Shown: piece after piece, positions 1 to 13,617 of the stretch
Layout of the letters: each line of letters starts with the position of its first letter
Position numbering within the stretch: the stretch's first letter is position 1
Assembly (NCBI RefSeq): GCF_041146795.1
Contig: NC_135177.1
Span: 22,542,560-22,606,559 of the forward strand
DNA length: 64,000 nucleotides
Direction: 5' to 3'
DNA from: Maylandia zebra
Taxonomy: Eukaryota; Chordata; Actinopteri; Cichliformes; Cichlidae
Notes under the pieces: model-generated
Told to the model about the DNA's origin: nothing
Databases searched by the model: none
Seen by the model: only the letters and a program-made list of their open reading frames with translations
Position numbers and translations under genes: made by a program

Positions 1-284
1 GGTATGTCTCTACCAGCTTTACACATCTAGAGACTGAAATCCTTGCCCATTCTTCTTTGCAAAACAGCTCCAGCTGAATAATTACGCACACCCCACTTTT
101 CAGTTATTTATTTGTAAAAAATGTTTTGGAATCATGTATGTTTTTCGTTCCACTTCTCACATGTACAACACTTCGTGTTGGTCTTTCACGTGGAATTCCA
201 TTAAAATTGATTCATGTTTGTGGCTGTAATGTGACAAAATTTGGAAAAGTTCAAGGGGGCCGAATACTTTTGCAAGCCACTGTA
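1..284 (-). mobile_element. Tc1-like DNA transposon, internally deleted, cut by window edge
   Basis: Positions 1-80 resemble part of a Tc1-type transposase gene read on the minus strand. They pass directly into the distal non-coding end and the terminal inverted repeat, which ends near 284 with TTTTGCAAGCCACTGTA. Most of the transposase is missing between the two parts, so this is a non-autonomous deletion derivative. The other end lies outside the window. Family assignment is from remembered similarity to abundant fish Tc1-like elements; the ORF at 126-347 is inside the repeat and is not a gene. Confidence 0.7.
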
Positions 285-2157
285 TATGTGATTGAAATAA
301 ATCATTTATATTTTTATATTAAATCCATGAAATTTAACATCAAATAAAGAAAAGGGGTTAATGAGATCAGAAGATGTTTGAATGGCTTCGCTTTCGTAAG
401 TGAAGTGTAACCAAACTTCCTCATTGTCTTTTCTCGCTTTCATCTGAGTTGTGATCTAATCTTCAGGCCTCCAGAGCACAAAACAACCGTGACATTAAAC
501 ACACGTTTATGTTCATTCAAATCTGATTAATACACATAAAGCTAAGAAGGTCTTTTCAGCTGATTTTGCTGTGGTTCCACAAAGAGAGCAGGCCATAGTG
601 AAAACATGGGGACCATAATCTCCTCTAATTTACTGGTACTACCAGTATCAGTACTGGTATCAGTCATGACTCTTAAACAAATCATAGGTGTCATATGTTG
701 TCACTGCAGTCTTCAGGAATGATCTATGTCATGTGCAGCTGGTCACGTGTACGGTATGCTTTCATAATAAAGCTCCGTTGGATTGCACCCTCATCATGAT
801 CTCGTCAGCACGTTTGAGTTTAACACACAAGGCCCAGGAAGCAGGTTTGTGTCTCCAGCAGGAATCAACCCAGTGTCCTTCTGCTTACTAAGCAACCATG
901 TTAACCACTACAATCCAGAGACACCTCCAGCTTTAAGTGTTTTACTGGTGTAGTATTTTGCATCATGAACACACACGTTACTCTTTTTGCTGATATGTTA
1001 CTTCATTTAAGAAAAATGCCTAAATAAGTTTGTTACATTTCGGTATCAAATATCAAAAGTGCCTCTTCAGTCTTTTTATTTTTTCTCTGCAGATGTGAAA
1101 GCACCCTCCACCTCAAGTAGGAAAGGCAGAGGAAACAAAATTAGACAGCCTTGCCTCGCAGCTGTCAGGTTGTATGACATGAATATGACACGTGGCTCTG
1201 CTGCATCATGAACAGTTTTGGCCCACTGCTCCATCTCATGATTTCAGATAAAACACACAATGGCCATGATATTTTGGGTTAGGAATTCACTTTTTATGGT
1301 TAGGGTTAAGGTGAATGAATAGGGAAAACTTTATGTCAAGCAGCATCCTCAAACTTCCACAGCTCTCAACACTTCTTACTTGATCACATGCAATCATGCA
1401 AAACCACTTTGTGAGCCAGATATTAACACGCGGTCATATGTAATCAAGAATCGGCAAGTTTGACATTCAGGTGTTTTAATGTGGTGTCCATGTTGACAAG
1501 TTAGCTGAAAACAAACACATAAAGAGGACGTATAGCACCCAAACCCTCGATGGAATAACTAAATGCACATAAATAAAACTGATTTACAACAAAATCTGCT
1601 GATTTCAGTTCAGAGCCAGAAATGTTCCGATATCGTGTATTTTATACAAATAAAACCTGCTTCAACTCTCGTGTGCATTGTTATCAAATTTTCTTCAATT
1701 CTTAGGTTTTAGTGAAAAATAAAATAATTTTAATTAGGATTATTAATGTGCCAAGTGACGTGTGCTTACAGTTCAAAGAACAAAGTGAACAGATAAAATA
1801 CCGCCCCACTGTGATAAAAACAACAGAATGTTTATCCCCCAAAGTATTTACATGAGTCGGTCATATATTCCAGCCATGCATGAGCCATACCTGAAAAAAA
1901 CCCCAGCAAAACTGCATATTTACACCAACTGCTCCCTGTGCAAACTGAGGAAATGTCATACGCCAGACAGAAATGGTCCGGGCAGCAGGTGGCTTCTCCT
2001 GTGTCCAAGTCCCTTCGCTTTTTTCATAAGCTGCTCCTTCTTCTTTTAGCGTTTTGTAAATGATAAAGTAAAAACATGTTGCTTCCTCTCCCCTGAGGAG
2101 ATGTGGATCAGCAATAAACTCACTGATGAGAGGGACAGTGTTTGATGTTGCTGTGAG
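285..2157. other. Region downstream of ca14, no other gene seen
   Basis: This stretch lies 3' of the ca14 stop codon. The part next to the stop should be ca14 3' UTR. A minus-strand AATAAA (TTTATT on the plus strand, near 1075) is one possible polyadenylation signal, but which signal is used cannot be decided. No other coding exon, RNA gene or clear repeat was recognised. Short ORFs here have no recognisable domain. Confidence 0.4.
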
Positions 2158-5100
2158 CTAGGGCACACTCTGAGGTGACAGCAAGGACTCTTCTTTCTTT
2201 TCTGCTTCTGAAGTCGAGTTCATAGCCATGTCTTCTTTTTCCTCTTTTTCCTTCTCTGAATCCTTTGTCCTGAAACGTCAAAGCGAAGAGTTATCCCCAC
2301 CGATTAATCGCACATACTTCAAAACTTCTCAGACAGTTTTTTTTTTTTTTAAATGTCAGTGTAGTTTATCCAGAAGAGGTCGCTCCTTGTCCAAAAATAC
2401 AGCTCAGCCCCGGTAAGGCTCCATTATATGATTAAAAAACAAAAAAAGAAAACTAAAAATGATCAAACACGGGTGTTTTAGGAACCTATGAGGGCAGGGG
2501 ATAAATTAGTAGAGTCAAGAGAAAATAAACTAGCAGAGGGGGACATGTAACAAAGGATGCCCACTGGATTTACTGTGTCACTGTCATGTTTCAGTACAGC
2601 AAGAGTACATTTTTTTCATCACATATTTTGGATATACTAATGACATTTTGCTTTAAATGTATATAAATATCCTTCTATCCTTATCCATTTTTTCCACTTG
2701 AGTTCAGGGTCACAGGAAGGAGCTGGAGCCTATTGCAGCTGTCATAGGGAAAGAGGTGGAGTAAACAAGCCCCCATTCATATAAATGTCCTGGCAGTTCA
2801 TTCAGATGTCGTAACAGAAGCTTTAAGAATCTGTGGATATATATCCTGTCTTTCAGGTTGGTCATGTCATATCAACTGCCATGTAATACTATAAAACGCA
2901 TTCATAGAGTTGAAAAGTTATGGTATAAAAATGTATTGTCTTTTTTTTTTCATTTCCTTCCAGCTTTACTCTGTTTGGGAAACATTAAACATGTGATCTA
3001 ATGCAATCCAACACAGAAGCTGTGTCAGGTTACTGAAGCAGGTTGCTGGGGCTGACAAAATACTATTAACACCTTTCAGTAAAATGCATTTCAGTTCAGT
3101 TCAGGTTTATTTATAAAGTATCAGATCACAACAGTAGTTGCCTCATGGCGATTTATATCGTAAGGTAAGGAGCCTACCATAATGCAGAGAAAAATCTGGT
3201 CCAGCCTAGAAAAACATGCACAGTCGGCCCCCTTATAGCTTCTGTGCAGAAATGTCAGTGCATTTAGAAGAAATCAGAGGTTGTGTCCCCAGAAAGCCTT
3301 GATGTGCCATTCAGACTCTAGTGGATCCTTGTGTTCTCACGTTGTTACACTGGTTTAAAACACAAGAGTATTTAAAAATGGAAAGCTATCAGCTATTCGC
3401 AAGAGCAGCGAATGATGAAAAGTTTCCTGTTGCCACTTTAAATCAACTAAACTTTAGCCAGTAGAGACAGATATTATTATTCCTTCCCATGTAAATTTAC
3501 AGTTTAAGAGACAGTCCAACACAGTCACGTATGTATCCAGTGAGCACTGAGTACATTAGAAGACAGAGGACAGAACTCTAACACCTAAAACTTTAGGATT
3601 AAGGACTACTCTTCTTACTAATGACAGATGTTTAAGAAATTCTAACTGTACTCTGGAGGCTTTCTTGGAAGTTAAAATGTCTCACAGTCTTTAGTAGGTA
3701 CTCTAAGAATGTCTAACTCATGAGGATAAGTTATTGTGAATAGGTGGTTAAAAAAAGAATAAACTACGTCTGAGAGGTTGAAATGAAAGTTTTGAGGTCA
3801 GGGGTCATAATTTTGAACAGTGACCTTGGCATGGGAGCAGGCCGGTTATTGTGCAGGACATCCCAGCTAGAGGTAGAGCTGTCACAAGATCAAAAGATGG
3901 AATCACATGACAGGAACAGAAGAACAAAACAGAGAGTTAACATTTCAAAGAGGCTGTATGCAAGTGTTTTCTTCCCACTGTGCTCTCGTTAGTCTGAGGG
4001 ACCGGAGATGAGATTTTAATGTAAAGTTTAAAGCAGATTAACAAAATGAAAGCTGATGGTTTCCCAAACTCCTCGAGGGATCTAATAATCCATTTTGAGA
4101 AGCGCTGAAGAAAGCAGTGAAGATGTTAGCTCTTTCCCCCATGAAGACAACATTTGACGACTTCCGCTGTACCATCGTTGATGAGGTTTGACACCTGAGT
4201 GCATATTATTTATATACACCCCCCCCCCACCACCACCACCACCACCGCCGACACAAACACCCAGTCATCCTGGAAGAAAGCCCTCAAATATGACAGAAAC
4301 TGTTCAGCACAAAAAAGAGAGACAGTGTTTACACATAGTAGGCATCCAAGGGGAAAAGAGTTAAATCGCTCGGGCATGGGAAGAGCTCATACTTTCATTA
4401 ATCAGTGGTAATCATGAGAGAAGGCAGCGAATTATGAAATAGGCATGTTATTGCAGCAGAGGTCAAAGGATCGGATTATTCCCAGCACTGATCTTAGTGC
4501 TAATTTTATCTTTTCATTTCTTTCTTTACATTTCTATTACAGCCCAACCAACACTGGTAATGGTAAAAATGATCATATTTAAGTTAAAACCATCTGATAT
4601 TGTAACTAAATCAAAATATATCCACAGTTTTGTCCATGCCAGTGTATTCGTTGGACTCTAATTTATGTCTGCTTGTCAGCATACTGTAATTAATGATTTA
4701 TATGTAGATTACTATGAGATCACCATTGTTTTCATTCACAGGGATCGAAAACAGAATGAATATGTCTATAAGCCGATCCAAGATCTGCGCTGAGGACGCC
4801 CGACACAGTCAGTGCTATCCAAAAGCTCTGTCAGTATTCAGGTCAGGTAAAGCACCTGTTTACCACGACTGCTTCAAATTGGAGGAGTTTAAAAAATCTG
4901 CCAAGAGAAAGGAGTTGGAGTGAGGCGATCCCCCCCAAAGTTTCTACAGGTAAACAGTAAAGTGAAACCAAAAAGAAAAACAGAAAGACCACAATGTGCT
5001 TTTGAAAGAGTGGAAAGAAAAAACAGCAACGAGACTATGGAAATCACGAAGCAATGCAGTAAAAACCTTTTACCGTATTGTCTTCACGATGAAGCGAACG

Positions 5101-8100
5101 ATAACCGCCAGGCCTACACAGCCACACATCACTCCTATCACTATGGCTGTTACTTCTCCTGCAGGGATGACCACAGAGACAAACAGGAAAGCAATAAAAA
5201 GTGAACAGAAATACAGAAATAAAGCAATTCAGCGAATTAAAAAAGCAATTCTACAAAAAGTGACAGCAAAGATATGCATGGAAATAACTGCTAGTCTTAC
5301 CAGACGAGAGCTCCTTCCCCGATTCTACAAAATACAGAATAAATAATCATTTTGTTATTTTTCGTCTCACACGGAGCAACCAATCGGTTTATCTTGACAG
5401 TATCTGCTGTTCAACTCGTAGTGTTGTGAAATGTTATGTCCACTCAGTCTTGCTGCCTTTTCAAGAGTGCTGATATCACAGGCTTTCCAGTTCAGCCACT
5501 CATTACAATGAGCATTTTACACAAATTCTTTCTCCTTTGTTTTTGTCTGCCACTCTGTCTCTCTCTTTCACTTCTCTCTCTGTCTCTTTTTCCTCTTCCC
5601 TCTTCTCTTGCGATTACAATGGAGACAGTGTTCAGTTTCTAAAAAATCCTTTTCTCCAATAAGCTTGCAAAGAAACACTTTTTCCTTTTCCATCACTTCC
5701 CCTTATTCTCTCTCTTTTTCTCTTTAATCATGCCATCCTAAGGTTATTGTCTCTCAAACAAAATCACCGGCAATCATTAGTATTCCCACATTTCTCCTCA
5801 CTTTTCACGCTTTAAATACATTGTACTAATTGCTTGCTTTGCTCTACATGGTCACCCACTGACTTTATTGTACTCATTGTTCTTTGTATCACGAGCAGCA
5901 GATTGGCATTACAATCACTCAGTGTTGAAGGGCTAAAGTGGGGTAACACTTCAAAGCAGACTGGCTGCGACCTGTCCCAAATCTGCATTTCTTCAGTCTG
6001 AAAGGCTAAAAAGAATATTCTGCTAATATTCTAACCAAGTACCATTTTTCTAAGTGCTCATATGCAAATATGTGACTTCCTGTGCACCACAGCAACATGA
6101 AAGAGAGAATTTCATGTCTCTTTTAATTATCTGGTTGTAGTTACTCTGTCTGACCTGCAGAAAAGGAGGTGAAGATGACTCTGTGGTTGAGTGGCTGTGT
6201 TGCACGGTAGTTGTCCTGCAGCAGCATCCTGTCTGGTTCTTCAGCTTTACTGGAGTAAAGGATTTTCTCCAACTTCAGCAGCTGGAGTGGAGAGATAAAA
6301 AGGAGAAGAAGAGCAGTTACACTGAGTTCTACACTGAGGCACGCGGAAAGCAAGTTTATATCCTTCTGGTAGAATAAAAGCTGTCAGTTATAGTGTAGTG
6401 CTGAAAGTTAAGTCAAAGTCACAAAAACATTCCAAGTTTACACTTTCTGTTACAAATAAAGAAAATATAACACTGCTGGAGTAGGACAGGATTTTCTGGA
6501 CCATATGCAGGCAGCTCCTCGGCCAGTATTTAGTGCTGATATGTCTGCCTGGGACATGCTGGGTTGATGTTCTCATCAGAGGCAGATACAACCAATGAGC
6601 ATTGCACAGCTGCAGGATGCACTCATCACATCCACAGGAAGCCATAACATGTCTAAACAGGTAAATATGTTGTTGGTAAGATAATGTTTTGTTATCTTAA
6701 AGGGATAATAAGTTCTGTGAGATATGTTTTTACATATATTTATCATGATAAAAAAAAATAAATAAATAATGGATTGGATTTTATATAGCGCTTTTCAAGG
6801 CACCCAAAGCGCTTTACAATGCCACTATTCATTCACACACTGGTGGAGGCAAGCTACAGTTGTAGCCACAGCTGCTCTGGGGCAGACTGACAGAAGCGAG
6901 GCTGCCATATCGCGCCATCGGCCCCTCTGGCCAACACCAGTAGGGTAAAGTGTCTTGCCCAAGGACACAACGACCAGGACAGAGAGCCCAGGGATCGAAC
7001 CGGTGACCTTCCGGTTACAGATACGCTTCCCAACCCCCTGAGCCACGGTCGCCCCATGAAAAAATAATACATTTCACTTTGATTTTAAAATAAAAATAGG
7101 ATTAATGTTGTACTCAATATGCTCAATCGACCTGTTTCATATTAGTGAGGAAAAACATAACTAGCTGAGCAAAAAATGAGGCATGTTTGTTCTCTTTTTG
7201 CACTGTTTAGAGATTAGAGATTTTAGATGTGCAGACCTGGGCTACTGAGATTTGAACCCTTTTATGGAAAAGGGTCCAGATAACACTCTGGTGGCACGGC
7301 GGTGTTGTCAGGGAGCCGTTGTATCGATAGTATCGCCCAAGATCCTCAGGAAGCAAAGACTGCACGTCAAAGGCTGGGATGAACGCTTTCTGGTCTGATT
7401 ATGGATGAAAGGAGAAGAAGAAATGTGTAAATACCCTTTTGCAGCTTTTGCTCCTAAAATGTGGAATGAGCTATAGCTGGAGGCCAGGCAGGCTCCATCT
7501 CTCGCTGTTTTTAAAAACACACCTTTTCTCCTTGGCTTTGACCCAGTGTGAGTTTCTCTCTTAAACTTTTACCCTTTGTATGCACCTGTACTATTTCTAA
7601 TGTTCTTCAGCTCCTATGTATTCACTTATAGCTGATTTATTGTTTTATTTTTGTTCTCGTATTTTTTGTAAAGCCCTTTGGTTAGCTGTTTTCTTGTTTT
7701 AAAGTGCTTTAGGAATAAAGTGGAAGTGGAAGAAGACTTACCTGCGTGCCTGATGCGACTCAGATAGTTGAGGATGTTGTTAAACGCTGGGTTTGTCTCC
7801 TCACCTGTCTGGGAAAAGTCGGGCTTAAATGATCACTAAAATGCTCAAAAATATTCCAGCTAATGAGTGTAAGATTTACACCTTTTACTTTTTTATGATT
7901 ATATGGATAGCTGCTGTGTGACAAAATTGTTTCATTACCACAATGAGAATTCCTAAAACAGCCAAACCGTCTTTCTGGGTCATCGCTGCAGACATGTTTG
8001 GGTAGAGCTCAGAGTTGTAGTGCACCACATGGAGCTGGAGGGAGTAGGAGGACATGCAGTATTTTTAAAAATTCACTCTGACAAGGAAGAAGGGGGCAAA

Positions 8101-11100
8101 GAGAGGCTTGGGTTTAAAACTGACAGACAGAAAAAGCTGGATGCAAACTCAGTCCTGAAAAGCACTGAAATGTCTCATTATGCTGTAAAAGCCCAAATGC
8201 CAAGTTCATTTTAAAAAAATGATAATTGTCCTTTTCTTAAAGGTGTATCTATATTCAGCTCACCTTCATCCTTACTCCACTCTTTTACCTTCTTTCTTCT
8301 ACCTTGTTCACTCTTTCCAAATTTTATTCGGTCACCTACTCGTGTCGTTCCCTCTTTTAAATTCTGTATTTTATTTTTTTAATTAACATTAAATCAACAC
8401 AAATGTTTCTTGGATGTCATTTCCCCCCTTAGCTTCTCGTCAGTGGGCTGTTTCATTATCACAGTAAACCAAAATTAAATCAACAAAAAAGTGACACAAA
8501 GATTTAAATATAAAATATAAGAAGATCTTTAAATATACCGATGCAATTCCAAAAATAAATAATTGTATTTGTTAAAATAACATTTATCTTTATAGAAGGG
8601 TATATTATATATTTGTTATTAATATGTTATATTTAAACAAATATTTATATAATCTCAATCATCACTAAAAAATGAAAAACACAATCAAAAATAGTTTATC
8701 AGAGAATATAAAAAGTCTCTCATTTAATTGTGTCAATTTTTAGTTAAATGCTTACTGCATTTACTGCATGTGCCAAAGATAAATAGATACATTTTTAAAA
8801 AGAGAGTTGGGTTTTTTTCACTTTTGATAGAAAAATAACTGAATTGACTGCTAATTCTCAAAGTGTTTTTCTATCAATCTTTGTCTGTCTTTTTGACCAT
8901 TACTTAATTAAAAAATAATAGTTGTAGCACAGCCGTTTTACATAGTTTTATGCACGCGAGAGGAAGCGATGAATTTCTTTGTGACTATTTCCATCTGCAA
9001 ATTCACACATTTACTGCTGTAATTGTTGATACATATTGTGTGTAGTCACATATTTGTAACCAAGAAATCTGCCTGCCGTCATGCTGCCACAGAATTTGGT
9101 GTGACATGCACATTGCTTAATTGTGTATGTCACACATGTAATGGCAGATTCCAAGAAAACCTTTTTACACAAGTGTGTCTTACATACATGTTAAATCAGC
9201 TGAAAAAAACTTTTATATTTATAAAAATATTTGTCTTTATATTTATAAATGAATGAATAAACATCTTTATACTGGTCCTTGTTGTTTATTTATTCATTTA
9301 TTTATTATTATTAATTTTTATATTACAAATCTGTTTAGTCCATGCTATGTTAAGTGACGCATCATGTATTGTGGGTGAGTTTCATATTTACTTTAACTGT
9401 ATGTGTGTGGTTACTGGTAGTTAACAGTCAGATGTGTTTAAATGTACCTCTGCATCTGCACTCAGTCCGTTAATGGTGTGTTCACTGCCTCCGGGACTTG
9501 GGCCGTCATTGCCCCAGTGGAGGTGCATTTGTATGGCTGTAAAGAACCACGGCAGCCCCCCGAGTCCCATCCATTCTGGCAGTTCAATCACCACTGATGG
9601 AGAAATAAACAACACTGGTGACTTGTTTCTAGGAAAGTGTATAATGAGAATCTATAATTTTAAAAGTGGATATAAAAATGGAAAGTTGCAAGTCATCTCT
9701 TATTAATCTCCTAAAGTAATTAATGAGCTATAAAAGTTTGCTGACCACATCTGACTCCAGTATAAACAGGCAGACCGTAAAACTGGAACGGGAAATGAGC
9801 TGGCTGCCAAAGTTACCTGTGTGTCCGTTATTGTACATAGTGAAGGGTTGGTTGCCGTGCTGGCTGTAGCCCAGCGGAGTCACAGGGATCAAACTGGGGT
9901 TGTATTTAGCCTGCGTGGTCATCACATCAACTGGAGACTGTGAGGTACCACCACAATCCGGGAAATACTCTGACCACTCACTCTGGCCGACTAAGCCTTT
10001 GACAGAGGAAAGACCGTTACACTGATGTCATTCAATCACACAGCTCACTGGCTCAGTGAAAAGCTTCTATTGATGTATCTCTAATTATGCAGAACAATTA
10101 TTCCTCTATGTGCTCTTTAGGTTCACAGGCTCGTGGCAAAAACATGCACACATCCAAATATTTATGTGCCTTTGATAAAAGCCACCACTGCTGACAGTGC
10201 AGGACAATCCTGAACCAGTTTTGTTAAAACAGTCTAAATAACTGAAAACTGTTTGTTCAGAGAAACATTTCTATTTCTACTGTATTGAATTAACTCTACT
10301 GTCAAACACATTTTTTTTTTTAAAAAAAAGGCTGGAAAAAATACAAACATGCAGGGAAATGGATCTAAGCAATGAATCAAAGAAATCAGCACCGCATTAA
10401 TTTTTATTAACCAGAGCAGTGGATCAACTGCTTAATCAACGTTGGTTGTCACCTGAGGGGATATATTCTAACCCAACTTTGAATGTCTGGTAATATTTAT
10501 TTGTCCTAATATATTTATTTGTCACTCGTTTAACATTACGTAGTTGTTTAATTAACACAAATAATAGTAGCGCAGTGTCTTTTTTCATATTTTGCATGAC
10601 CACATTAACCATGTTGGGCTCTTACTTGTCAGACTCCTCATAAATCAGTGTGGGCATGATCGCATATTGAATGAGGAATGAGTGAGGAGTTGGAAAGACT
10701 TGTTTTTAGTTTTTTGGACTCTTAGACCTTTGCTTTGTGTGTGTTTCTTAGTGTTAGTGTTGGTTCTTGTAGCATAAATAATGTTATTCTAGTGATGCTG
10801 GTGCCTCGTAAGGCTCAAATTGATCAAAACATATTAATACAAAGGTTACTGAGGGGCTACTCTGTTTATTACTTAGTAGATTTAAAATATCAACATTAAA
10901 AAACACAAAAGCAGTAATATGTGTTTTCTGATTACTAATGATATGTGTTGATGATATTTGCTACTAAACAGCTAGTTAATGCAGATATCTGTGGTCAAAG
11001 AGACACAAAGCATAAATAAACAAATAAACCATGTACAATAGATGTGCAATGATAGATAAGATTATAAAATTACTTCTAATTTAACAAAGTGCATTATGAT

Positions 11101-13617
11101 TGTTGATGAGAGTCCATTTTTTCATAAAATACAGTGCTTTTTAAAAAACATAAATACTATATTTGTACTATGAGTAAATTCCTACAGCTATGTAAAAAAA
11201 CCCATTAAAATTGCTTCTTTTTTTTTTATAAAATGTGATGCTTAATTTTGGATGGTTAACGCAGATGATGGTAAATTCTGGAAAAACCATTGTTGTGGCA
11301 CTGATAATTACTGACTTGATTATTGAATGACAGTGTCAGTATTTTATATAATTATAACCTGATGAGCATGAAAAACAAAGTATATAATAACCTGTACAAG
11401 ATTCAGATATTTTTGCTGGCTTCCATAGGAAATTACTATGAAATGTTGGTCCCCTGCTCACATAATATCTAATATGTAATATCTGTTAATGTATAAAAGA
11501 TTAAAGAGTATTAAGATTAATTATTTTTAAAGAATTTAATGGAAAGATGGACAGAGATACGCTGAGAAAGAAACTGAGGGAGAGGAGGGTAGTTGAGGCC
11601 TGGGTTCACTGAATTAAAAAGAGACTGGTCTATTCTATTGCACGATAAAAGAAACTTAGAAAAGAGGAAAGAGAAAGAGCGACATGTGAGTCAAAGAACC
11701 TGAATTTCAATTGCAAAGCGAGGAATGCTTTAGAAAACAGGCACACCACTGACACCTTTTACACACAAAAATGCAAGGTCTGTCATGTTATTTGCAGCTG
11801 TAGGTTCACTGATTCTGTGTTTAAAAGCACATTATACCTCTGCAAAACCAACACTTCCTCTGCATAGACACAGTAAATTCAGAAGGCTTTGTTTACACTC
11901 AAACACACAGAAATTGAGGAATTGAGGAGGGGACTTGACATTAATTATGTAAACGCATACCACATGTCCACTCCCACTGCTTTCTCCATGTCTCCATGTA
12001 ACCCCCACCTTGCCCTCTCTAATCTGCCAAATGCCCACTGCCCCTCACTAGCTACTCTTCACAGCAAAGAACTTCAAAGTCTTGCAGCCCCCTAACTGGT
12101 TGTCATGGAGGTCTCCATGGTGACTGGAGGCGAAAATTATGACCCCCATGCACCCACCCTACCTCTCAAAGCATGCTACAACCGGCCTGAATGCAGCTAA
12201 AAACAAAGACACATTGAGAGGGTGATGAGGAGATCACCGACTTTCCCTTAATTGTCTCTAAACTCCTGTGAAGACAAATCTCTGACATCAAGTGATTCTC
12301 CACTTCACAACCTTGTGCTTAATAAAAACTGATTTTCTGCATTAGTAAACACACCGTATGTACTGCAACACAATCTTACAGTCGTCTGCCTCTATATCCA
12401 GTATAATAAGACCTAGACACACATGTATATACACTATCTGCCTCCTGGTACAGACTCTAAAGTTTGCTGTGTATTCTGCATGTACTGTATATCAGTGCTG
12501 CTCTCCTGAATACATGCAAAGGGTGCTAATCTGTGCACCCCATTCATTCCCACAATGTCTTTGTCTGCAGCATAGGCAGCCAGTGTGCCTCAACAACACA
12601 ATAAACACATAGGATATTGTGCGCTGCAACAATACACTGTGCGATTTGCTTTGCTTTAGCTTCATTCCGTCCCATCTCCCTTGCTCTGTCCAACACACTC
12701 ATCTTCGTGCACCTGCCTCTCTCCCAGTCAGCCTCTCTCTCAGGCTTTTTCTAGCTTTCTTCCTTTCAACCGGCCTCCACCCACCCCTTCATCATCTCTG
12801 TGTGGCTGCTGCCCTCATGCCAGTTTGCTGAACTGTAACTAATACAGAGAAGGGGAAAAACAGAGGGAGAAAGGGTGGAAGATATGGGAGGGGAAGACCT
12901 AAATCCTACCCCAGTTACAGAAGCTTTTACCAGAATTTTAACATTTTAGAGATCCAGATTTAACATGTGCAGCCAAGCAGGTGAAAACCCTGCTTAGTTG
13001 TTTCATGCGAAACTTGTGCAAGTCTTTGATGTCATCAGATTAGATTGCGTAATGGATTACACATTAAACTGTACGAAATGTCTCTATTTGTTTTCAGGTC
13101 ATTACAAAATTGACTTCAGGACTTTGCTCCTTATTTTTAAAGTGCTAAAAAAACAACAAAAAACAAACAAAAAACAATTGCCCCAGATATCTAACATACT
13201 CTAACCATAAATCTAGACAATGTTGTGCTAACTATCACTCAATAAAATAATCTGTTTTTTAATGAGCTACATTGGGAACTTGAACTTACCAGAGTAAGTC
13301 CAGGTGATTTCCTCTGAAAAAAAACAAAAACAAACAAAAGAGAAAAAATTCCTGAAATTTCTGTTTTGGTTAAACCAAATTTAAAAATTCACTTTGAAAA
13401 AAGAAAAGGCAGAGGATAAAAGATAGATCAGGAAATTACTACTTTTCTTCTACTAAGGCTCAAACTGGAAAACCCAAACCATCAAATACCAGAATCAAAG
13501 CCAAAAATCTCACATGATGCCCGTTATTATGTTAATTTTCACCTTACCAGCAGCAAGGGCAGGCATCCACTGGAAAAACAGAAGTATTAGCAGCATAAAA
13601 AGACCCAAAGTGTCCAT
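2158..13617 (-). CDS. ca14: Carbonic anhydrase XIV (membrane-bound, extracellular), 10 coding exons
   Basis: Reversible CO2 hydration at the outer cell surface. Coding exons (minus strand): 13617-13548, 13290-13313, 9817-9996, 9448-9593, 7939-8034, 7742-7808, 7237-7394, 6155-6281, 5074-5158, 2158-2269; all junctions are GT-AG and phases join to 354 aa. Residues 1-22 form a signal peptide. The alpha-CA domain shows the proton-shuttle His90 (NNGHT), zinc ligands His115, His117 (MHLHWG) and His142 (LHVVHYN), Thr224 (SLTTPPC), and Cys46/Cys228 placed for the disulfide of extracellular CAs. NGS at 220-222 is a glycosylation sequon. A membrane segment at about 294-314 is followed by a Lys/Glu-rich tail of about 40 residues ending SPQSVP. 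The start at 13617 is chosen because it begins the signal peptide and has A at -3 and G at +4; an in-frame ATG at 13812 would put about 65 unlikely residues before it. Human CA14 is 337 aa. CA9 and CA12 are the alternatives; the single TM, tail and synteny favour CA14. Confidence 0.93.
2270..5073. other. ca14 intron 9
   Basis: Intron between the transmembrane exon and the terminal exon. It holds the LINE remnant at 2660-2775, a diverged interspersed repeat near 3085-3240 (starting CAGTTCAGTTCAGGTTTATT), and a short C-run plus (CAC)n tract at about 4217-4247. Mammalian CA14 has one more exon than I found. I see no extra exon here that is needed: the phases of the exons at 5074-5158 and 2158-2269 join directly (CG + G = Arg). 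Confidence 0.55.
2660..2775 (-). repeat. Remnant of a LINE 3' region (RTE/L2-type)
   Basis: The stretch around GTCACAGGAAGGAGCTGGAGC and the following text about a cube-like 'AGCTGTCATAGGG' matches a very common fish repeat tail that is related to the copies at 51424-51615 and 59505-59575. It is short and diverged and lies in the last intron of ca14. Family placement is from memory. Confidence 0.5.
5159..6154. other. ca14 intron 8
   Basis: Intron between coding exons 8 and 9. It includes a pyrimidine-rich (CT)-type stretch around 5555-5600. No other feature recognised. Confidence 0.5.
6762..7055 (-). repeat. tRNA-derived SINE
   Basis: Read on the minus strand, the element starts near 7055 with a tRNA-like head. 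It has an A-box-like TGGCTCAGGGGG and a B-box GGTTCGATCCC (plus-strand 6991-7001), which together form an RNA polymerase III type 2 promoter. The body runs to a tail ending in GCGCTATATAAAATCCAATCC followed by an A/T-rich (AAAT)-like stretch at 6755-6775. It lies in ca14 intron 7, in the sense orientation of the gene. The short minus-strand ORFs at 6825-7072 are parts of this repeat. Confidence 0.75.
7436..7737 (+). repeat. L2-like LINE 3' end remnant
   Basis: This nearly fills ca14 intron 6 (7395-7741). Its text resembles the C-terminal coding end and 3' tail of fish L2-like LINEs: a 'CTCCTAAAATGTGGAATGAGC'-type stretch, then T-rich sequence, then TGTAAAGCCCTTTGG and a final GAATAAAG. It is antisense to ca14 and contains no open frame. 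Family from memory. Confidence 0.55.
8035..9447. other. ca14 intron 4
   Basis: Very AT-rich intron between the exon carrying the first two zinc-ligand histidines and the exon carrying the third. No exon or definite repeat recognised. Confidence 0.5.
9997..13289. other. ca14 intron 2
   Basis: Long AT-rich intron upstream of the third coding exon. ORFs between 11832 and 12831 have no recognisable domain and look like chance frames. Nothing else supported. Confidence 0.5.

Noticed and set aside
4714-5346. Three overlapping plus-strand ORFs
   Set aside because: They overlap the antisense of the ca14 transmembrane exon (5074-5158) and its introns; no domain is seen.
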